A stretch of DNA of 64,000 nucleotides from DASQBT01 sp963746955 (GCA_963746955.1 CAVVDR010000009.1:551630-615629), one strand, 5' to 3'; counted from the first letter of the stretch, positions 35,691 through 44,417 are shown. Made by a program: numbers and translations. Notes: generated by a model not told the origin, from the sequence alone.

Positions 35691-36278
35691 ATGAATATCA
35701 AACTCGCGACAGGCGCTTTCATCATCGGCAGCTTGCTGGCCCCAATGGCAGCCCATGCCGAGGATACGGACGCAGACCGTACGCACCCCATGACATTCGT
35801 CAAGGACTCGGCGATCACCACCAAAGTCAAGGCCAAGCTTGCGGCGGAGAAGATCAAGAGTTTGGTGCATATCAAGGTTGATACCGACAGTGCGGGCATG
35901 GTGGTTCTGAGCGGCAAAGTCAGAACCCAGGAAGAAGCAGACAAGGCAGTTTCGATCGCGCAAGGGACCGAAGGCGTAACGTCGGTCACGAGCAATATCC
36001 GAGTCGGGAAGCATAGAGATGATGCGGACACGGACCGTAAGCACCCTATGGCATTCGTCAAGGACTCGGTGATTACTACCAAGATCAAGGCCAAGCTTGC
36101 GGCGGAAAAGATCAAGAGTCTGGTGCATATCAAGGTCGATACCGACAGTGCGGGCATGGTGGTTCTGCGCGGCAAAGTCGGAACCCAGGAGGAAGCAGAC
36201 AAAGCGGTTTCGATCGCGCAAGGGACCGAAGGCGTAACGTCGGTCACGAACCATCTCCGCGTCAGGACGCATAAATAA
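35691..36278 (+). CDS. Periplasmic protein with two BON domains
   Basis: A 195-residue exported protein. The ATG at 35691 follows AAAGGA and begins a signal peptide (MNIKLATGAFIIGSLLAPMA-AHAED). Two BON domains follow, about residues 25-105 and 110-195. They are almost identical (each with TTK(V/I)KAKLAAEKIKSLVHIK and EADKAVSIAQGTEGVTSVT), so the duplication is recent. BON proteins such as OsmY act in the periplasm in osmotic and envelope stress. A palindromic operator lies just upstream. Confidence 0.9.
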   Translation: MNIKLATGAFIIGSLLAPMAAHAEDTDADRTHPMTFVKDSAITTKVKAKLAAEKIKSLVHIKVDTDSAGMVVLSGKVRTQEEADKAVSIAQGTEGVTSVTSNIRVGKHRDDADTDRKHPMAFVKDSVITTKIKAKLAAEKIKSLVHIKVDTDSAGMVVLRGKVGTQEEADKAVSIAQGTEGVTSVTNHLRVRTHK

Positions 36279-36432
36279 GATTCCGCTTCAGTACAAAGGC
36301 TCCGTGAGTGCGGATGGCTTCAGCGTCTAGCTCAAGCCTGCCTGGCCCTGGTTCTAACAGAATCAGGGCCGGGCCTTGCCGATGGAATCTGGTCAAGAAC
36401 AATCAGGGCGCGCAAGCGCTCATTTCCCGCCT

Positions 36433-37540
36433 ATGGGCTATCCATTTAACCGGAGTTGTGCCGTCTCCACGGCCGGTTCTGCCGAGGGCGCTCCAGGCTT
36501 GGAGGATGCCCGCGTTTCCCCGGCGGCTTGGGCCGCTTGGCCTTGGGGCTTTTCGTCCGCGCGAGGTCCTGGTAGCGCACGGGGTCATGGGCGACGGCGA
36601 GCTCCAGGACTCTGTAGAACAGCATCCCGCGGCTACGTGAGCGTCGGCGGTTGAAACGGAACACAAACTCGTTGAGGTAGCTGGACAAGTGCGCGGTGTC
36701 CACCGCTCCCTGGTGGGTGCCGAGCAGCCAGCGTTTTGCCAGAGACGCGATCCGATGCACGCCTGGCAGCAGCGCGCCCGGGTCTTCGCCACGCGCGCTG
36801 GCTGCCCGCTGGCTACGACGGTCATGGATGTAGCCTTTCCTCTCCAATCCTCGGTAGCCCTGCCAAGCATCGGTGATCACCGTTGCCCCCGGCTCGACGT
36901 TCGCCGACACGAAGGCCAGCAGCGACTCTGCCGAGGCATCCGCCACGGGCGTCATACGGCAGCGGCCGAATCCCTTGGGCTCGATGATCTCGACCGCGAC
37001 ACACGTCAGGACCTTCTTCCCTTGGGCGCGACCCCCAGGCAACCCGGGATCGAGCCCACCGATGTAGGTTTCGTCTACCTCTACCCTGCCGCGCAGGAGT
37101 TCCCGATCAGGACGAACCAGCACGGATCGCAACCGGTGTAGCATGGCCCAAGCCGTCTGGTACGAGCCGATCTCCAAGGTGCGCTTCAGGCTCAAAGCCG
37201 AGATCCCGTCTTTGCCGGAGGCGAAGTTCCAACAGGCAGCGAACCAGACGGTGAGCGGCGTGCGGGTTCGGTCGAAGATGGTTCCCGCCGTCACGGATGT
37301 GCGGCTGCCACAGTCCGTGCACATGAACCTACCATCGCCCAGACGCCACCCACCGGCGTGGCCGCATTCCGGGCAGACAAACCCGGACGGCCATCGCAGC
37401 CACTCGAGGTAGTCCAAACAGTCCGCGTCGGACTGGAACCACGTCTGGAACTCGCCGAGGGAACCGGGGTAGTGAATTCCTGAACTCGGGAGCTCCATGG
37501 CGGCAGTATGCGCCTAGCTCCGGTTAAATGGATACCCCAG
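36433..37540 (-). mobile_element. IS1595-family insertion sequence with 8-bp target duplication
   Basis: The element is 1,108 bp. Its inverted ends share TATCCATTTAACCGGAG (left from 36439, right ending 37535) plus most of the outermost bases. The 8-bp sequence TCCCGCCT is present directly on both sides (36425-36432 and 37541-37548), a target duplication of the size typical of IS1595. It carries one transposase gene on the minus strand and lies between the double-BON gene and the gene at 37568, whose promoter it may have displaced. Confidence 0.92.
36446..37498 (-). CDS. IS1595-family (ISXO2-like) transposase
   Basis: A 350-residue DDE-type transposase. A zinc ribbon opens the protein (CPECGHAGG ... 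CTDCGSRTS). The ISXO2-like catalytic domain follows with VDETYIGG (first Asp), TVITDAWQGYRGL (second Asp) and the C-terminal LNEFVFRFNRRRS motif. The reading frame is complete and fits inside the inverted repeats, so the element may be active. Confidence 0.92.
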   Translation of the reverse strand: MELPSSGIHYPGSLGEFQTWFQSDADCLDYLEWLRWPSGFVCPECGHAGGWRLGDGRFMCTDCGSRTSVTAGTIFDRTRTPLTVWFAACWNFASGKDGISALSLKRTLEIGSYQTAWAMLHRLRSVLVRPDRELLRGRVEVDETYIGGLDPGLPGGRAQGKKVLTCVAVEIIEPKGFGRCRMTPVADASAESLLAFVSANVEPGATVITDAWQGYRGLERKGYIHDRRSQRAASARGEDPGALLPGVHRIASLAKRWLLGTHQGAVDTAHLSSYLNEFVFRFNRRRSRSRGMLFYRVLELAVAHDPVRYQDLARTKSPKAKRPKPPGKRGHPPSLERPRQNRPWRRHNSG

Positions 37541-37567
37541 TCCCGCCTTAAGAACAGGAGATTCAAA

Positions 37568-38011
37568 ATGAAACGTTTTCTGATCGCCGCGGCTGTCACT
37601 GCGGCCGCCGCCAGCATCCCGGCACTCGCTGCCGACGTTGGCGTCTCGCTCAGCATCGGCCAACCTGGCTTCTATGGCCGACTTGATATCGGCGGCTACC
37701 CGCAGCCGCAAGTGCTCTATGCTCATCCGATCGCCGTCGAGCGAGTGCCTGCCGACCGCCCGCCGATTTATCTGCGCGTGCCTCCGCACCAGGCCAAACA
37801 CTGGCGCAGATACTGCCGCGAGTACAACGCGTGCGGGGAGCGGGTCTTTTTTGTGCAGGACAACTGGTACAACCACGAGTACGTTCCGCGTTACCAGGAA
37901 CATAATCGCGGCCACCAGGATGACCGCGGCGGCGCGCACAGGGATGATCATCGAGGAGGGGACAGGAATGACCACCGCGACGACCATCGCGACCATCGCC
38001 ATGGTTATTAA
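37568..38011 (+). CDS. Secreted protein with His/Asp-rich tail
   Basis: A 147-residue protein with a signal peptide (MKRFLIAAAVTAAAASIPAL-AADV) and a conserved core containing RYCREYNACGERVFFVQDNW. The last 35 residues are a low-complexity DDHRGGDRNDHRDDHRDHRH tail that could bind divalent metals such as nickel or zinc. AGGAGATTC precedes the ATG. The IS1595 element ends 27 bases upstream, so any earlier upstream control has been cut off. The family name is unknown to me. Confidence 0.8.
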   Translation: MKRFLIAAAVTAAAASIPALAADVGVSLSIGQPGFYGRLDIGGYPQPQVLYAHPIAVERVPADRPPIYLRVPPHQAKHWRRYCREYNACGERVFFVQDNWYNHEYVPRYQEHNRGHQDDRGGAHRDDHRGGDRNDHRDDHRDHRHGY

Positions 38012-38127
38012 GGCATTGGCGTAACATCCATCCGGACTCATATCTCGCGCCAAGTGGCGCGGGTATGCGTTTTCATCGCCCGTGCCCAAGATCAAAGCCT
38101 CAATTTGCCGAGCGCGTCAATATCCGC

Positions 38128-38883
38128 CTAGCAATGCAGGATATGTTCGTATGTTTCCTTGTCGGTCCGGTAACACGTGCAAGATGCGGCGTCCAAGCCG
38201 CCGATGTCGCGAATCCTGACATCCCCGCGGCTATAGCTGATCAGTTCTTTCCTTTGCAGCGCACCTGCGGCTTTGGTGACGCCAACGCGACGTACGCCCA
38301 GCACCTGGGCAAGCAGTTCGTGGGTGATATGGAACGCGTCCGAGTGCGCCCGGTCGCGCGTCATCATGAGCCAGCGGGCCAGGCGCTCTTCCACGACATG
38401 GAAGCGGGTGCAAGCGGCTGTTTGCGCCAATTGGCTAATCAACACATAGATGTAGCGGTTCAGATGTTGTCGCAGCGCAGTGCTGTGTTTGAGTTCACTG
38501 CGAAACCGTTCAGCGTCCATTCGCCATGCAGGGCCTGAGCCCTGCACCACGGCATGCAAGGGTGAGACATCCACCCCAAGCATGAGGGGAATCCCGCACA
38601 TCCCTTCACTGCCGACCAGGGCCACCTCGAGGCTGCTGTGCCCATCGGTTGGAGTCACCAGCGAAACAAAGCTATCGGTGGGAAAATAAACGTGTCGAAT
38701 CGTCTGCCCCGGCTCGCACAGAATCGCTCCAAAACCCAACTCGACCTGCTCGCAGCCCGCCAGAAGATGTCGGCGATCTTTGCCAGGAAGTGCGGCAAGC
38801 AGACGGTTCTCCCCCGGCGGGTGTTGCGCGGAGGGCACTCGGCTCTCGTGTGCGGTGGGAAGGATTAGAGGTTCGGCACGCAA
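38128..38883 (-). CDS. Crp/Fnr-family regulator, subtype II (copy 2)
   Basis: A 251-residue transcription factor. The sensor barrel contains HVYFPTDSFVSLVTPTDGHS and GSEGMCGIPLMLGVDVSPLH. The winged helix contains HITHELLAQVLGVRRVGVTK and ISYSRGDVRI. It is intact and closely similar to the frameshifted copy at 34614, which has the opposite orientation. No ligand can be predicted. It is a candidate binder of the palindromes listed here. Confidence 0.88.
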   Translation of the reverse strand: MRAEPLILPTAHESRVPSAQHPPGENRLLAALPGKDRRHLLAGCEQVELGFGAILCEPGQTIRHVYFPTDSFVSLVTPTDGHSSLEVALVGSEGMCGIPLMLGVDVSPLHAVVQGSGPAWRMDAERFRSELKHSTALRQHLNRYIYVLISQLAQTAACTRFHVVEERLARWLMMTRDRAHSDAFHITHELLAQVLGVRRVGVTKAAGALQRKELISYSRGDVRIRDIGGLDAASCTCYRTDKETYEHILHC

Positions 38884-38893
38884 GGTCTTGCCA

Positions 38894-39193
38894 CTAGCGA
38901 GACGGGTTGTTCTGCTCGGACGGAGCCGGAACGACTACCACAGTACTGTCGCCAGTCTTGCCGGCTTCCCCCTGGGCCCCTTCAGCGCCTTGTGTGCCTG
39001 TCTTGCCGGTTTCTCCCTGGGTGCCCTCATAGCCCGCGGCTCCAGTGGCACCTTGTGTTCCGGCCGCGCCCTGGGGGCCGGCAGGTCCTGGCACTGCAGC
39101 GGCTGGCGGCGGAACATTGACCACGGTCGGCTTATCGCACGCACTCAAACCGAACGCTGTAATGAGCGACGCAAATAGGATGGAATATTTCAT
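38894..39193 (-). CDS. Collagen-like lipoprotein
   Basis: A 99-residue lipoprotein. The lipobox LSAC near residue 19 follows a short signal (MKYSILFASLITAFGLSAC). From about residue 36 there are uninterrupted Gly-x-y triplets (GPAGPQGAAGTQGATGAAG and so on) for about 46 residues, able to form a collagen-like triple helix. It ends in a Val/Pro/Ser tail. Such proteins form surface stalks. It follows closely upstream of the Crp-type gene at 38128 on the same strand. Confidence 0.85.
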   Translation of the reverse strand: MKYSILFASLITAFGLSACDKPTVVNVPPPAAAVPGPAGPQGAAGTQGATGAAGYEGTQGETGKTGTQGAEGAQGEAGKTGDSTVVVVPAPSEQNNPSR

Positions 39194-39536
39194 GGTGCTA
39201 CCTCATTGAATGATTAAGGAAAACTGCGCAGCTCTTTGTGAATCGTCATGCTTGCCGAGGCGGTCTTGGAGGACTGTGCCGGCGGATCGGGCGTTTGTGA
39301 CGGCAGGTGAATCAGCAGCCGACTCGCGCGCACAAGCCCTGGGGCAGCCGCATAAGCTAAGATGACAGGACGCTTCGACAGTGCAAGACTTAGGCAAGGA
39401 TATGGTGAAGGGCGAGCAAATTCTGTACGTTGTCGAACATAGCGCGTAGTTTTTCAAAGAAACGCATGGTCGGCAGCAATATCAGATTGAACAAAGCAAC
39501 CACGCCTGATCGGCTGAACATCAAGGAGACCTTGCA
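39194..39536 (+). other. Intergenic region
   Basis: 343 bases between divergently oriented small genes. No conserved frame or clear promoter motif is seen apart from the AAGGAGA site directly before 39537. Confidence 0.5.
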
Positions 39537-39728
39537 GTGGAAAATATCGAACAAATCGAACTGGATGCACACCGCAGCCAAATCATTGCCGACGTAAAGA
39601 GCCTGGTGGAAAAATACCGTTCCATTTTCGATTGGGACATACCGGAAATCGATCAAAATAGGGCAGACAAGCTTATCCTGGCAGCGATTCGCGAGTGCCT
39701 GGATGAGATCGAGAGGGATTTGTCTTAA
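39537..39728 (+). CDS. Small acidic hypothetical protein (63 aa)
   Basis: A 63-residue soluble helical protein read from GTG, seven bases after AAGGAGA. The sequence (IEQIELDAHRSQIIADVKSL ... LAAIRECLDEIERDLS) is rich in Glu and Asp with a heptad-like pattern. I do not recognise a family. The ribosome site and codon use support a real gene. Confidence 0.6.
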   Translation: MENIEQIELDAHRSQIIADVKSLVEKYRSIFDWDIPEIDQNRADKLILAAIRECLDEIERDLS

Positions 39729-39886
39729 GGATTCAGAATGCTTGCCAAAGGGCGGATCCCGTCAGTTGATGGTTCCAGGAAATCGGCCTGAAACAGGCCA
39801 ATTGCATTGCCCAGGAGCGAACACACGACCGGGGTGCAAGCCGATATTTCACTTCATCGGGCGAACATTTTGATGGCGTGTTCGCG

Positions 39887-40678
39887 TCAAGGGGGCCCGA
39901 TGCGGTAACCCCCCCGCGAGGCGGCAGGGTGTTCGGCGTGCAAGCCGGTTTCAACGGCTTGCGCAGCAGTCAGATTGGGGAGCAGGCGATCGAATTCCGA
40001 CTTGACTGCTTGGTAGCACTCGCAGGCGCGTTTCTCCAATCCAGGCCGGCTTAGCACGGCAATGCAGCCGCGGCGGCAATTGATCAGTCCGGCGTCATGC
40101 AATTTTCCGGCGGCGACCGTGACGCCCTCGCGACGCACTCCGAGCGCGCCGGCAATCAATTCCTGCGTCACGTTGATTTCGTTCGAGGGGGATTGGTCGA
40201 GACGCGACAGCAGCCAGCGGCACAGTTGCTGCTCGACTGTGTGATGCCGGTTGCAGACGGCGATCTGGGACATCTGCGTAATCAGCGCCTGGGTGTAATG
40301 CAGCAGCAAGTGTTGCAATGCGCGGGAGCGATCGAATTCATCCTTCAGCAACTGTGCTGCCAACCGATAGCCATGGCCCGGGCACTGCACCTTCGCCAGA
40401 TGGGGCATGCTGTCGCCCCCTGTGAAGAGCGCGACACCGAGCATTCCTTCGTTGCCTACGGTGGCGATTTCGGCCGATGCGCCCGCCTCCGTGACGTAGA
40501 GCACGGACACCAGGCCGCTGCTAGGGAAATAGGCATAGCGCAACTCTTCGCCAGAACGGCACAGGACGTCGCCGGACGACAATTCGACCCGTTCGAGATG
40601 GGGCGACAAACGCTGGTATTCGGCCATCGGAAGTGCGGCAAGAAGGCGGTTTTGTCCTGAGGCATGCAAGTTGGGCAT
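39887..40678 (-). CDS. Crp/Fnr-family regulator, subtype I (copy 2)
   Basis: A 263-residue transcription factor paralogous to 33672-34388. It shows NRLLAALPMAEYQRLSPHLE, the barrel YAYFPSSGLVSVLYVTEAGA and the winged helix INVTQELIAGALGVRREGVT. The ATG at 40678 (MPNLHASGQ) follows GAGGGAGCC; the frame is open much further upstream but without conservation. A palindromic operator lies about 95 bases before this start, so the gene may be autoregulated. Confidence 0.87.
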   Translation of the reverse strand: MPNLHASGQNRLLAALPMAEYQRLSPHLERVELSSGDVLCRSGEELRYAYFPSSGLVSVLYVTEAGASAEIATVGNEGMLGVALFTGGDSMPHLAKVQCPGHGYRLAAQLLKDEFDRSRALQHLLLHYTQALITQMSQIAVCNRHHTVEQQLCRWLLSRLDQSPSNEINVTQELIAGALGVRREGVTVAAGKLHDAGLINCRRGCIAVLSRPGLEKRACECYQAVKSEFDRLLPNLTAAQAVETGLHAEHPAASRGGYRIGPP

Positions 40679-41063
40679 CCGAGGCTCCCTCACCAGTAAG
40701 AAGACACAAGCGCTCATGAAATACCGGTAGATAACCGGATAGGGAAGTCCAGTATAGTCCATTTTTGAATGATGTTCGGTACCGTACATATAGAACATTT
40801 CAGCCGGTTCAAGGCCGCACAATGTGCACGGGGGCGAAGGCCTACCAGGGCATTGCGCGCCTGCCAGATTGCGGCGGGGAGGCCAAGCATTTGCGAAGCG
40901 CCCACCGAGGGGCTGCACGCCAGACCCACTGCCCTTGCGATCCCGAATGCCAGGGCGAATTTTCCCTCAGCTCTAGGTTGGCTGAACCTAATGCCAAAGC
41001 CGGGGCTGTCCTGTGGTGTCCGCAGGACTTGCCGCACCGCGCGCTTCGCGGGGATGACCCGCG
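40679..41063 (-). other. Leader of the Crp-type gene with operator
   Basis: 385 bases without a gene. It contains the operator copy at 40773-40788 and a small hairpin (GTCCTG ... CAGGAC, near 41006-41026) behind the DUF3943 gene that may help terminate its transcript. Confidence 0.55.
40773..40788 (-). promoter_or_regulatory. Palindromic operator, copy 5
   Basis: TGTTCGGTACCGTACA reads on the minus strand as TGTACGGTACCGAACA, upstream of the subtype I Crp-type gene. Confidence 0.6.
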
Positions 41064-42659
41064 CTAGCGCCAGTCGACCGCACCGAAATGTTCGTCCCCG
41101 ATATAGCTGTAAAAAAGGCCCACTGTCGATCTCTCCTGCGTTCTGTTACCCAGGAAGGGGTAGGTCGCATCGCGAAGATTCCACAGGTACTTGATGGCAA
41201 TGGCGTGCTGCTTGTGAATGGGTATCGTGAACGAAATGTCGGCGCGGGAGATGTTGTCGTGCCCTGCGGTGCCGCCGGAGCCGATTCCGCTCACGAAATA
41301 TTCCCGTGCCGTCAGGTCGAGCGAGGCCTTGTCGCCGAAAATGAGGCGCAACGCCAGCAGGGCCTGAGGCGCAACGCCATAGTGGTAATCGCCCTCCGAG
41401 GCACCGTGCAGGGTTCCCACCGCGGCGTAGCCTGCGCCGAGCAGAGCGGTGCCCTGCAATGCGACGGTTCGCGACAGCCACTGCTGGGCTGTGGTGCCGA
41501 GAGACACCGCGGTGGTCGATATCCGGTAGGCTTGCGGGGCGATATAGTCGTAGCTGCCGTAGAGGCCCCAGACGCCCCGATAATCGTCACCGTGCTCGTA
41601 GGACTTCCCGATCAGCAGTCCGCGCGTCTGTATGTTTTCGAATATGTTCGCGCTGGACGCGGTGGCCTGAAAGGCAAAATAGTCGAAAGGACGCCTGTAC
41701 TCGTAGCCGGGCTCACCCGGCAAACCGTACTCCATGGAAAAGTCTGCCAGAACCTCATTGCGTTTTAGCGCTGTCGATGTGCCTTGGACGTTGCGCGTGG
41801 CACTGTTCAAGCCGAGTTGCAGGCGGCTGTAGTAGGCGGCGCGGCGGCTGGAGAAAACGGGATTGAAGCGTTCGCCGAAGGCCAGGCGGTTGAAGCCGGT
41901 CGAAGGGGAGATGGCTGCAGCGGCGGTTTCACGCCAGAATCTGGGCATACGGTCGCCTTGCTCAAGCACCAGGCTCGACATCCGGAATAGCGCCTCGCCA
42001 AGGAAGCTCCCGGCAATGCCGCTCGCGACCTGGTCGTTCCTGGAAGGCGGCGTTGTTTCACCCGCGATCTCCCATGCCGCACTGCCGGCAAAGGCGTAGC
42101 CGGCCGACTCCCAATAACTGAGGCCCGCCGATCGCGCGAAGCCGTGATACATCGAGCCCTGGTAAGGGTGCGCGAACTGGTTCACGCTGTAAGGATCATT
42201 GTCCGTGGCCCAAGCGCTGCGCAGGTTGCGCCGGATCGACCCCAAGCTCACCTCGTACGTGGGGTCGCCGCTGTTGGCGAACTGTTGGTTCACGCGATTC
42301 ACCAGAACGTCGAATCCGAGGATTTCCAGGGCCGGAATCGAGTAGCTCTTGTGTGTTCCGAACTCCGGCAGCGAAGCAGACGCTGGGTCTGCGGAGGCGG
42401 GGGCTTCCGGCGCGCCTGCCTGTGCCAGCATGTCCCTGGGGATGCGGGGCGAAGGATCGCCGTACCACTGCAGGTCCGGGGACCACATCAGCCCTGATGT
42501 CTGGGGAGCGAGTGCCCCGGAATCGTTACCGGATGCCGCTCCTGGTGCGCCAAGAGCAGCGGACTCCTGGGCAACCGCGCCACGCGCGGCCGTCGAGACC
42601 AACGCAACAACAGCACTGAAAAGTACCGATCCTACCCAACGGCCATACATTGTTTTCAA
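41064..42659 (-). CDS. DUF3943 outer-membrane beta-barrel protein
   Basis: A 531-residue exported protein. The N-terminus (MKTMYGRWVGSVLFSAVVAL) is a signal peptide; a low-complexity Ala/Pro/Ser linker follows. The DUF3943 core is recognised by VNQFAHPYQGSMYHGFARSA and the next residues GLSYWESAGYAFAGSAAWE. The C-terminal half shows alternating beta strands, ending VGLFYSYIGDEHFGAVDWR, as in outer-membrane barrels. The function is unknown. An operator copy lies about 170 bases upstream. Confidence 0.82.
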   Translation of the reverse strand: MKTMYGRWVGSVLFSAVVALVSTAARGAVAQESAALGAPGAASGNDSGALAPQTSGLMWSPDLQWYGDPSPRIPRDMLAQAGAPEAPASADPASASLPEFGTHKSYSIPALEILGFDVLVNRVNQQFANSGDPTYEVSLGSIRRNLRSAWATDNDPYSVNQFAHPYQGSMYHGFARSAGLSYWESAGYAFAGSAAWEIAGETTPPSRNDQVASGIAGSFLGEALFRMSSLVLEQGDRMPRFWRETAAAAISPSTGFNRLAFGERFNPVFSSRRAAYYSRLQLGLNSATRNVQGTSTALKRNEVLADFSMEYGLPGEPGYEYRRPFDYFAFQATASSANIFENIQTRGLLIGKSYEHGDDYRGVWGLYGSYDYIAPQAYRISTTAVSLGTTAQQWLSRTVALQGTALLGAGYAAVGTLHGASEGDYHYGVAPQALLALRLIFGDKASLDLTAREYFVSGIGSGGTAGHDNISRADISFTIPIHKQHAIAIKYLWNLRDATYPFLGNRTQERSTVGLFYSYIGDEHFGAVDWR

Positions 42660-42826
42660 GGCTTCTCCCCTTTGGCAATTTGTATTGCGACGGCAAACGC
42701 CGGACCCATTCAGCTTTTGAACATCCCAAGCTCAAGACGGTCTCGAATTGTTGCGTGCCAGCGACAGAAATCGGCGTGCCTGATTTGATGTTGGCAGATA
42801 TTGGATACTTTCCTTCGGGGACGCTC

Positions 42827-42842
42827 TGTGCGATACAGAACA
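42827..42842 (+). promoter_or_regulatory. Palindromic operator, copy 6
   Basis: TGTGCGATACAGAACA, flanked by CTC and TAA, upstream of the DUF3943 gene. Confidence 0.6.
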
Positions 42843-42985
42843 TAAAGTATGGGTCTGGGGCAGGTTAACCGTCATTCTCCGGCGCGAATTAACTGTTAAC
42901 CCGCCCTGGCCTGGGTATGGATGAAATCAATACTTACGCCAATATTCCCGCTTCGAAAGTCCAACAAGGTTGGCCGATCTCCCTG

Positions 42986-43001
42986 TGTGCGATACCGAAG
43001 G
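42986..43001 (+). promoter_or_regulatory. Palindromic operator, copy 7
   Basis: TGTGCGATACCGAAGG, a half-degenerate copy about 60 bases before the MipA/OmpV remnant. Confidence 0.45.
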
Positions 43002-43062
43002 GAAGTGCCCGGGGCTCCATGCCAGCGCATAACTTGCCTACGAGCCAGGGCCCAAGACGAGT

Positions 43063-43570
43063 GATTCAGATTTCCTCAAGAATCACGGCGTCCCGGATGT
43101 TGACCGTGGGGCGTCGGTCAGCGTGCACCTCTAATGGGACCACCAGTTCGGTCCCATGCCGATCACCCTGCTCGCACGCGCGGCAGAACACCGACTCCAA
43201 CCTCGGCGCCCAGGCCGACCTGCGCCTCAGCGCAGGTGTGTACCGCGGCGCACGCTTCGCCGCCGGCGTATTTACGCAGGCGACATGGGCGAACGCGAAA
43301 TCAACCGACTCCTTTTACGGCATCACGCCGCAGGAGTCCACCGCCACGGGCCTGCCGGCGTTCCACGCAGGAAGCGGATTGTTGTTTGCAAGCGTCGGAG
43401 TCCTCTGGTCGGTCGAACTGAGCCAAAAGTGGATCGTCGTCGGAAGCATGGAATCGCGTCACCTGGCCGGGGACGCCGCCGACAGTCCGCTTACGGAGCG
43501 CGGGTCGAATTACTATGCGGCTGCGGGCCTCGCCCATCGCTTTTGGAGTGCCACTGCATGGATGCATTAG
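43063..43570 (+). pseudogene. C-terminal remnant of a MipA/OmpV-family outer-membrane protein
   Basis: SDFLKNHGVPDVDRGASVSV is followed by a TAA, then WDHQFGPMPITLLARA in the same frame. After a frame change near 43175 comes ARQNTDSNLGAQADLRLSAG, YGITPQESTATGLPAFHAGS, HLAGDAADSPLTERGSNYYA and AAGLAHRFW. This is the second half of a MipA/OmpV barrel (scaffold for murein synthesis or porin-like). The first half and signal peptide are missing, so the gene is dead. Confidence 0.78.
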
Positions 43571-43723
43571 CTGGCCGCGCGAAGCGCCAATCCAACATGA
43601 CGGCCTGAGCCGCGTTTGAGAATATTGACGTGACCAAGATATGAGGCGCGGCAGCGGGTCGGACCCGGACACGCGCCAGTGAGACATGGCATATCCCGCA
43701 GCTCATGCAAATACCGCAGTTAC

Positions 43724-43915
43724 TCAGTATCCACTATGGTCGCCATGGTCGCCAGCATGGTCTCCACCATGGCCACCCTGATCTCCATTGTGGTACCTAT
43801 CATCACGATGATCCTGACTTCCCTGATTGCGATCATCGCGGCCTCGGTACGGCCCAACAACGCAGCCGCTCAGTCCAATCACTATCAAACTCGCGATTAG
43901 CAATACTTTTTTCAT
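43724..43915 (-). CDS. Small lipoprotein with His/Asp/Gly-rich tail
   Basis: A 63-residue lipoprotein: MKKVLLIASLIVIGLSGC gives the signal and lipobox, and GAAGGATGGATC precedes the ATG. The remaining 45 residues are hydrophilic and low-complexity (DHRDDRYHNGDQGGHGGDHA). The tail resembles that of the secreted protein at 37568 and may bind metals. Confidence 0.75.
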   Translation of the reverse strand: MKKVLLIASLIVIGLSGCVVGPYRGRDDRNQGSQDHRDDRYHNGDQGGHGGDHAGDHGDHSGY

Positions 43916-44143
43916 GATCCATCCTTCAATTGACGCAGCTGACCCACCGCTGTCTGCGTTTGCTGAATTTGCGCTGCCGCCAATGACACCCAGCGAAAAT
44001 GTGGGCGCAACCAAGAGAACAAGGCGTAGCAAAGTGGGTCATATGTTTGCCGTTCTTGCCCCTTCAAGTGATACTGGATTCCGTGTCGATTGCGATCAAC
44101 AACGTCATGCGGGAACGGGAAATGTCGAGTTGCTTGGCCGGCA

Positions 44144-44296
44144 TTACCTGTGCTCGTTCGCCTCGTCCTTGACTGCTGCGCCACCCTTTTGAATATCCGC
44201 GCCTGCGCCTGCCATCGTGTTGCAGGCAGTCAGTGACGCGGTCGCGCTGACAAGGAACAATGCCGCGAGCAGCGGCGCGAGAATAGTTTTCATCAT
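44144..44296 (-). CDS. Entericidin A/B family lipoprotein
   Basis: A 50-residue lipoprotein with signal and lipobox (SATASLTAC) followed by the entericidin motif NTMAGAGADIQKGGAAVKDE. AGGAGATTCATC precedes two ATG codons, either usable. Entericidins are membrane-active toxin/antidote lipoproteins in enterobacteria; in betaproteobacteria a single copy is usual and the role is unclear. An operator copy lies about 105 bases upstream. Confidence 0.9.
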   Translation of the reverse strand: MMKTILAPLLAALFLVSATASLTACNTMAGAGADIQKGGAAVKDEANEHR

Positions 44297-44401
44297 GATG
44301 AATCTCCTGATTTGGAAAATGGATCGAGAATTGGAACGCAAGAAACAGTGTTTGTCTTGAGCACCGCAAGCCCTATGCTCCGCTGATAAGCTCGGTTGTT
44401 C

Positions 44402-44417
44402 TGTGCGTTACCGAACA
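44402..44417 (-). promoter_or_regulatory. Palindromic operator, copy 8
   Basis: TGTGCGTTACCGAACA with outer arms GTTC and GAAC, making an extended imperfect palindrome (44398-44421). It sits upstream of the entericidin gene. Confidence 0.65.

Larger units (their letters stand above)
42660..43062 (+). other. Regulatory region with two operator copies
   Basis: About 400 bases between the DUF3943 gene and a MipA/OmpV remnant. Two palindrome copies (42827-42842 and 42986-43001) face the divergent units. No gene is seen. Confidence 0.55.
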
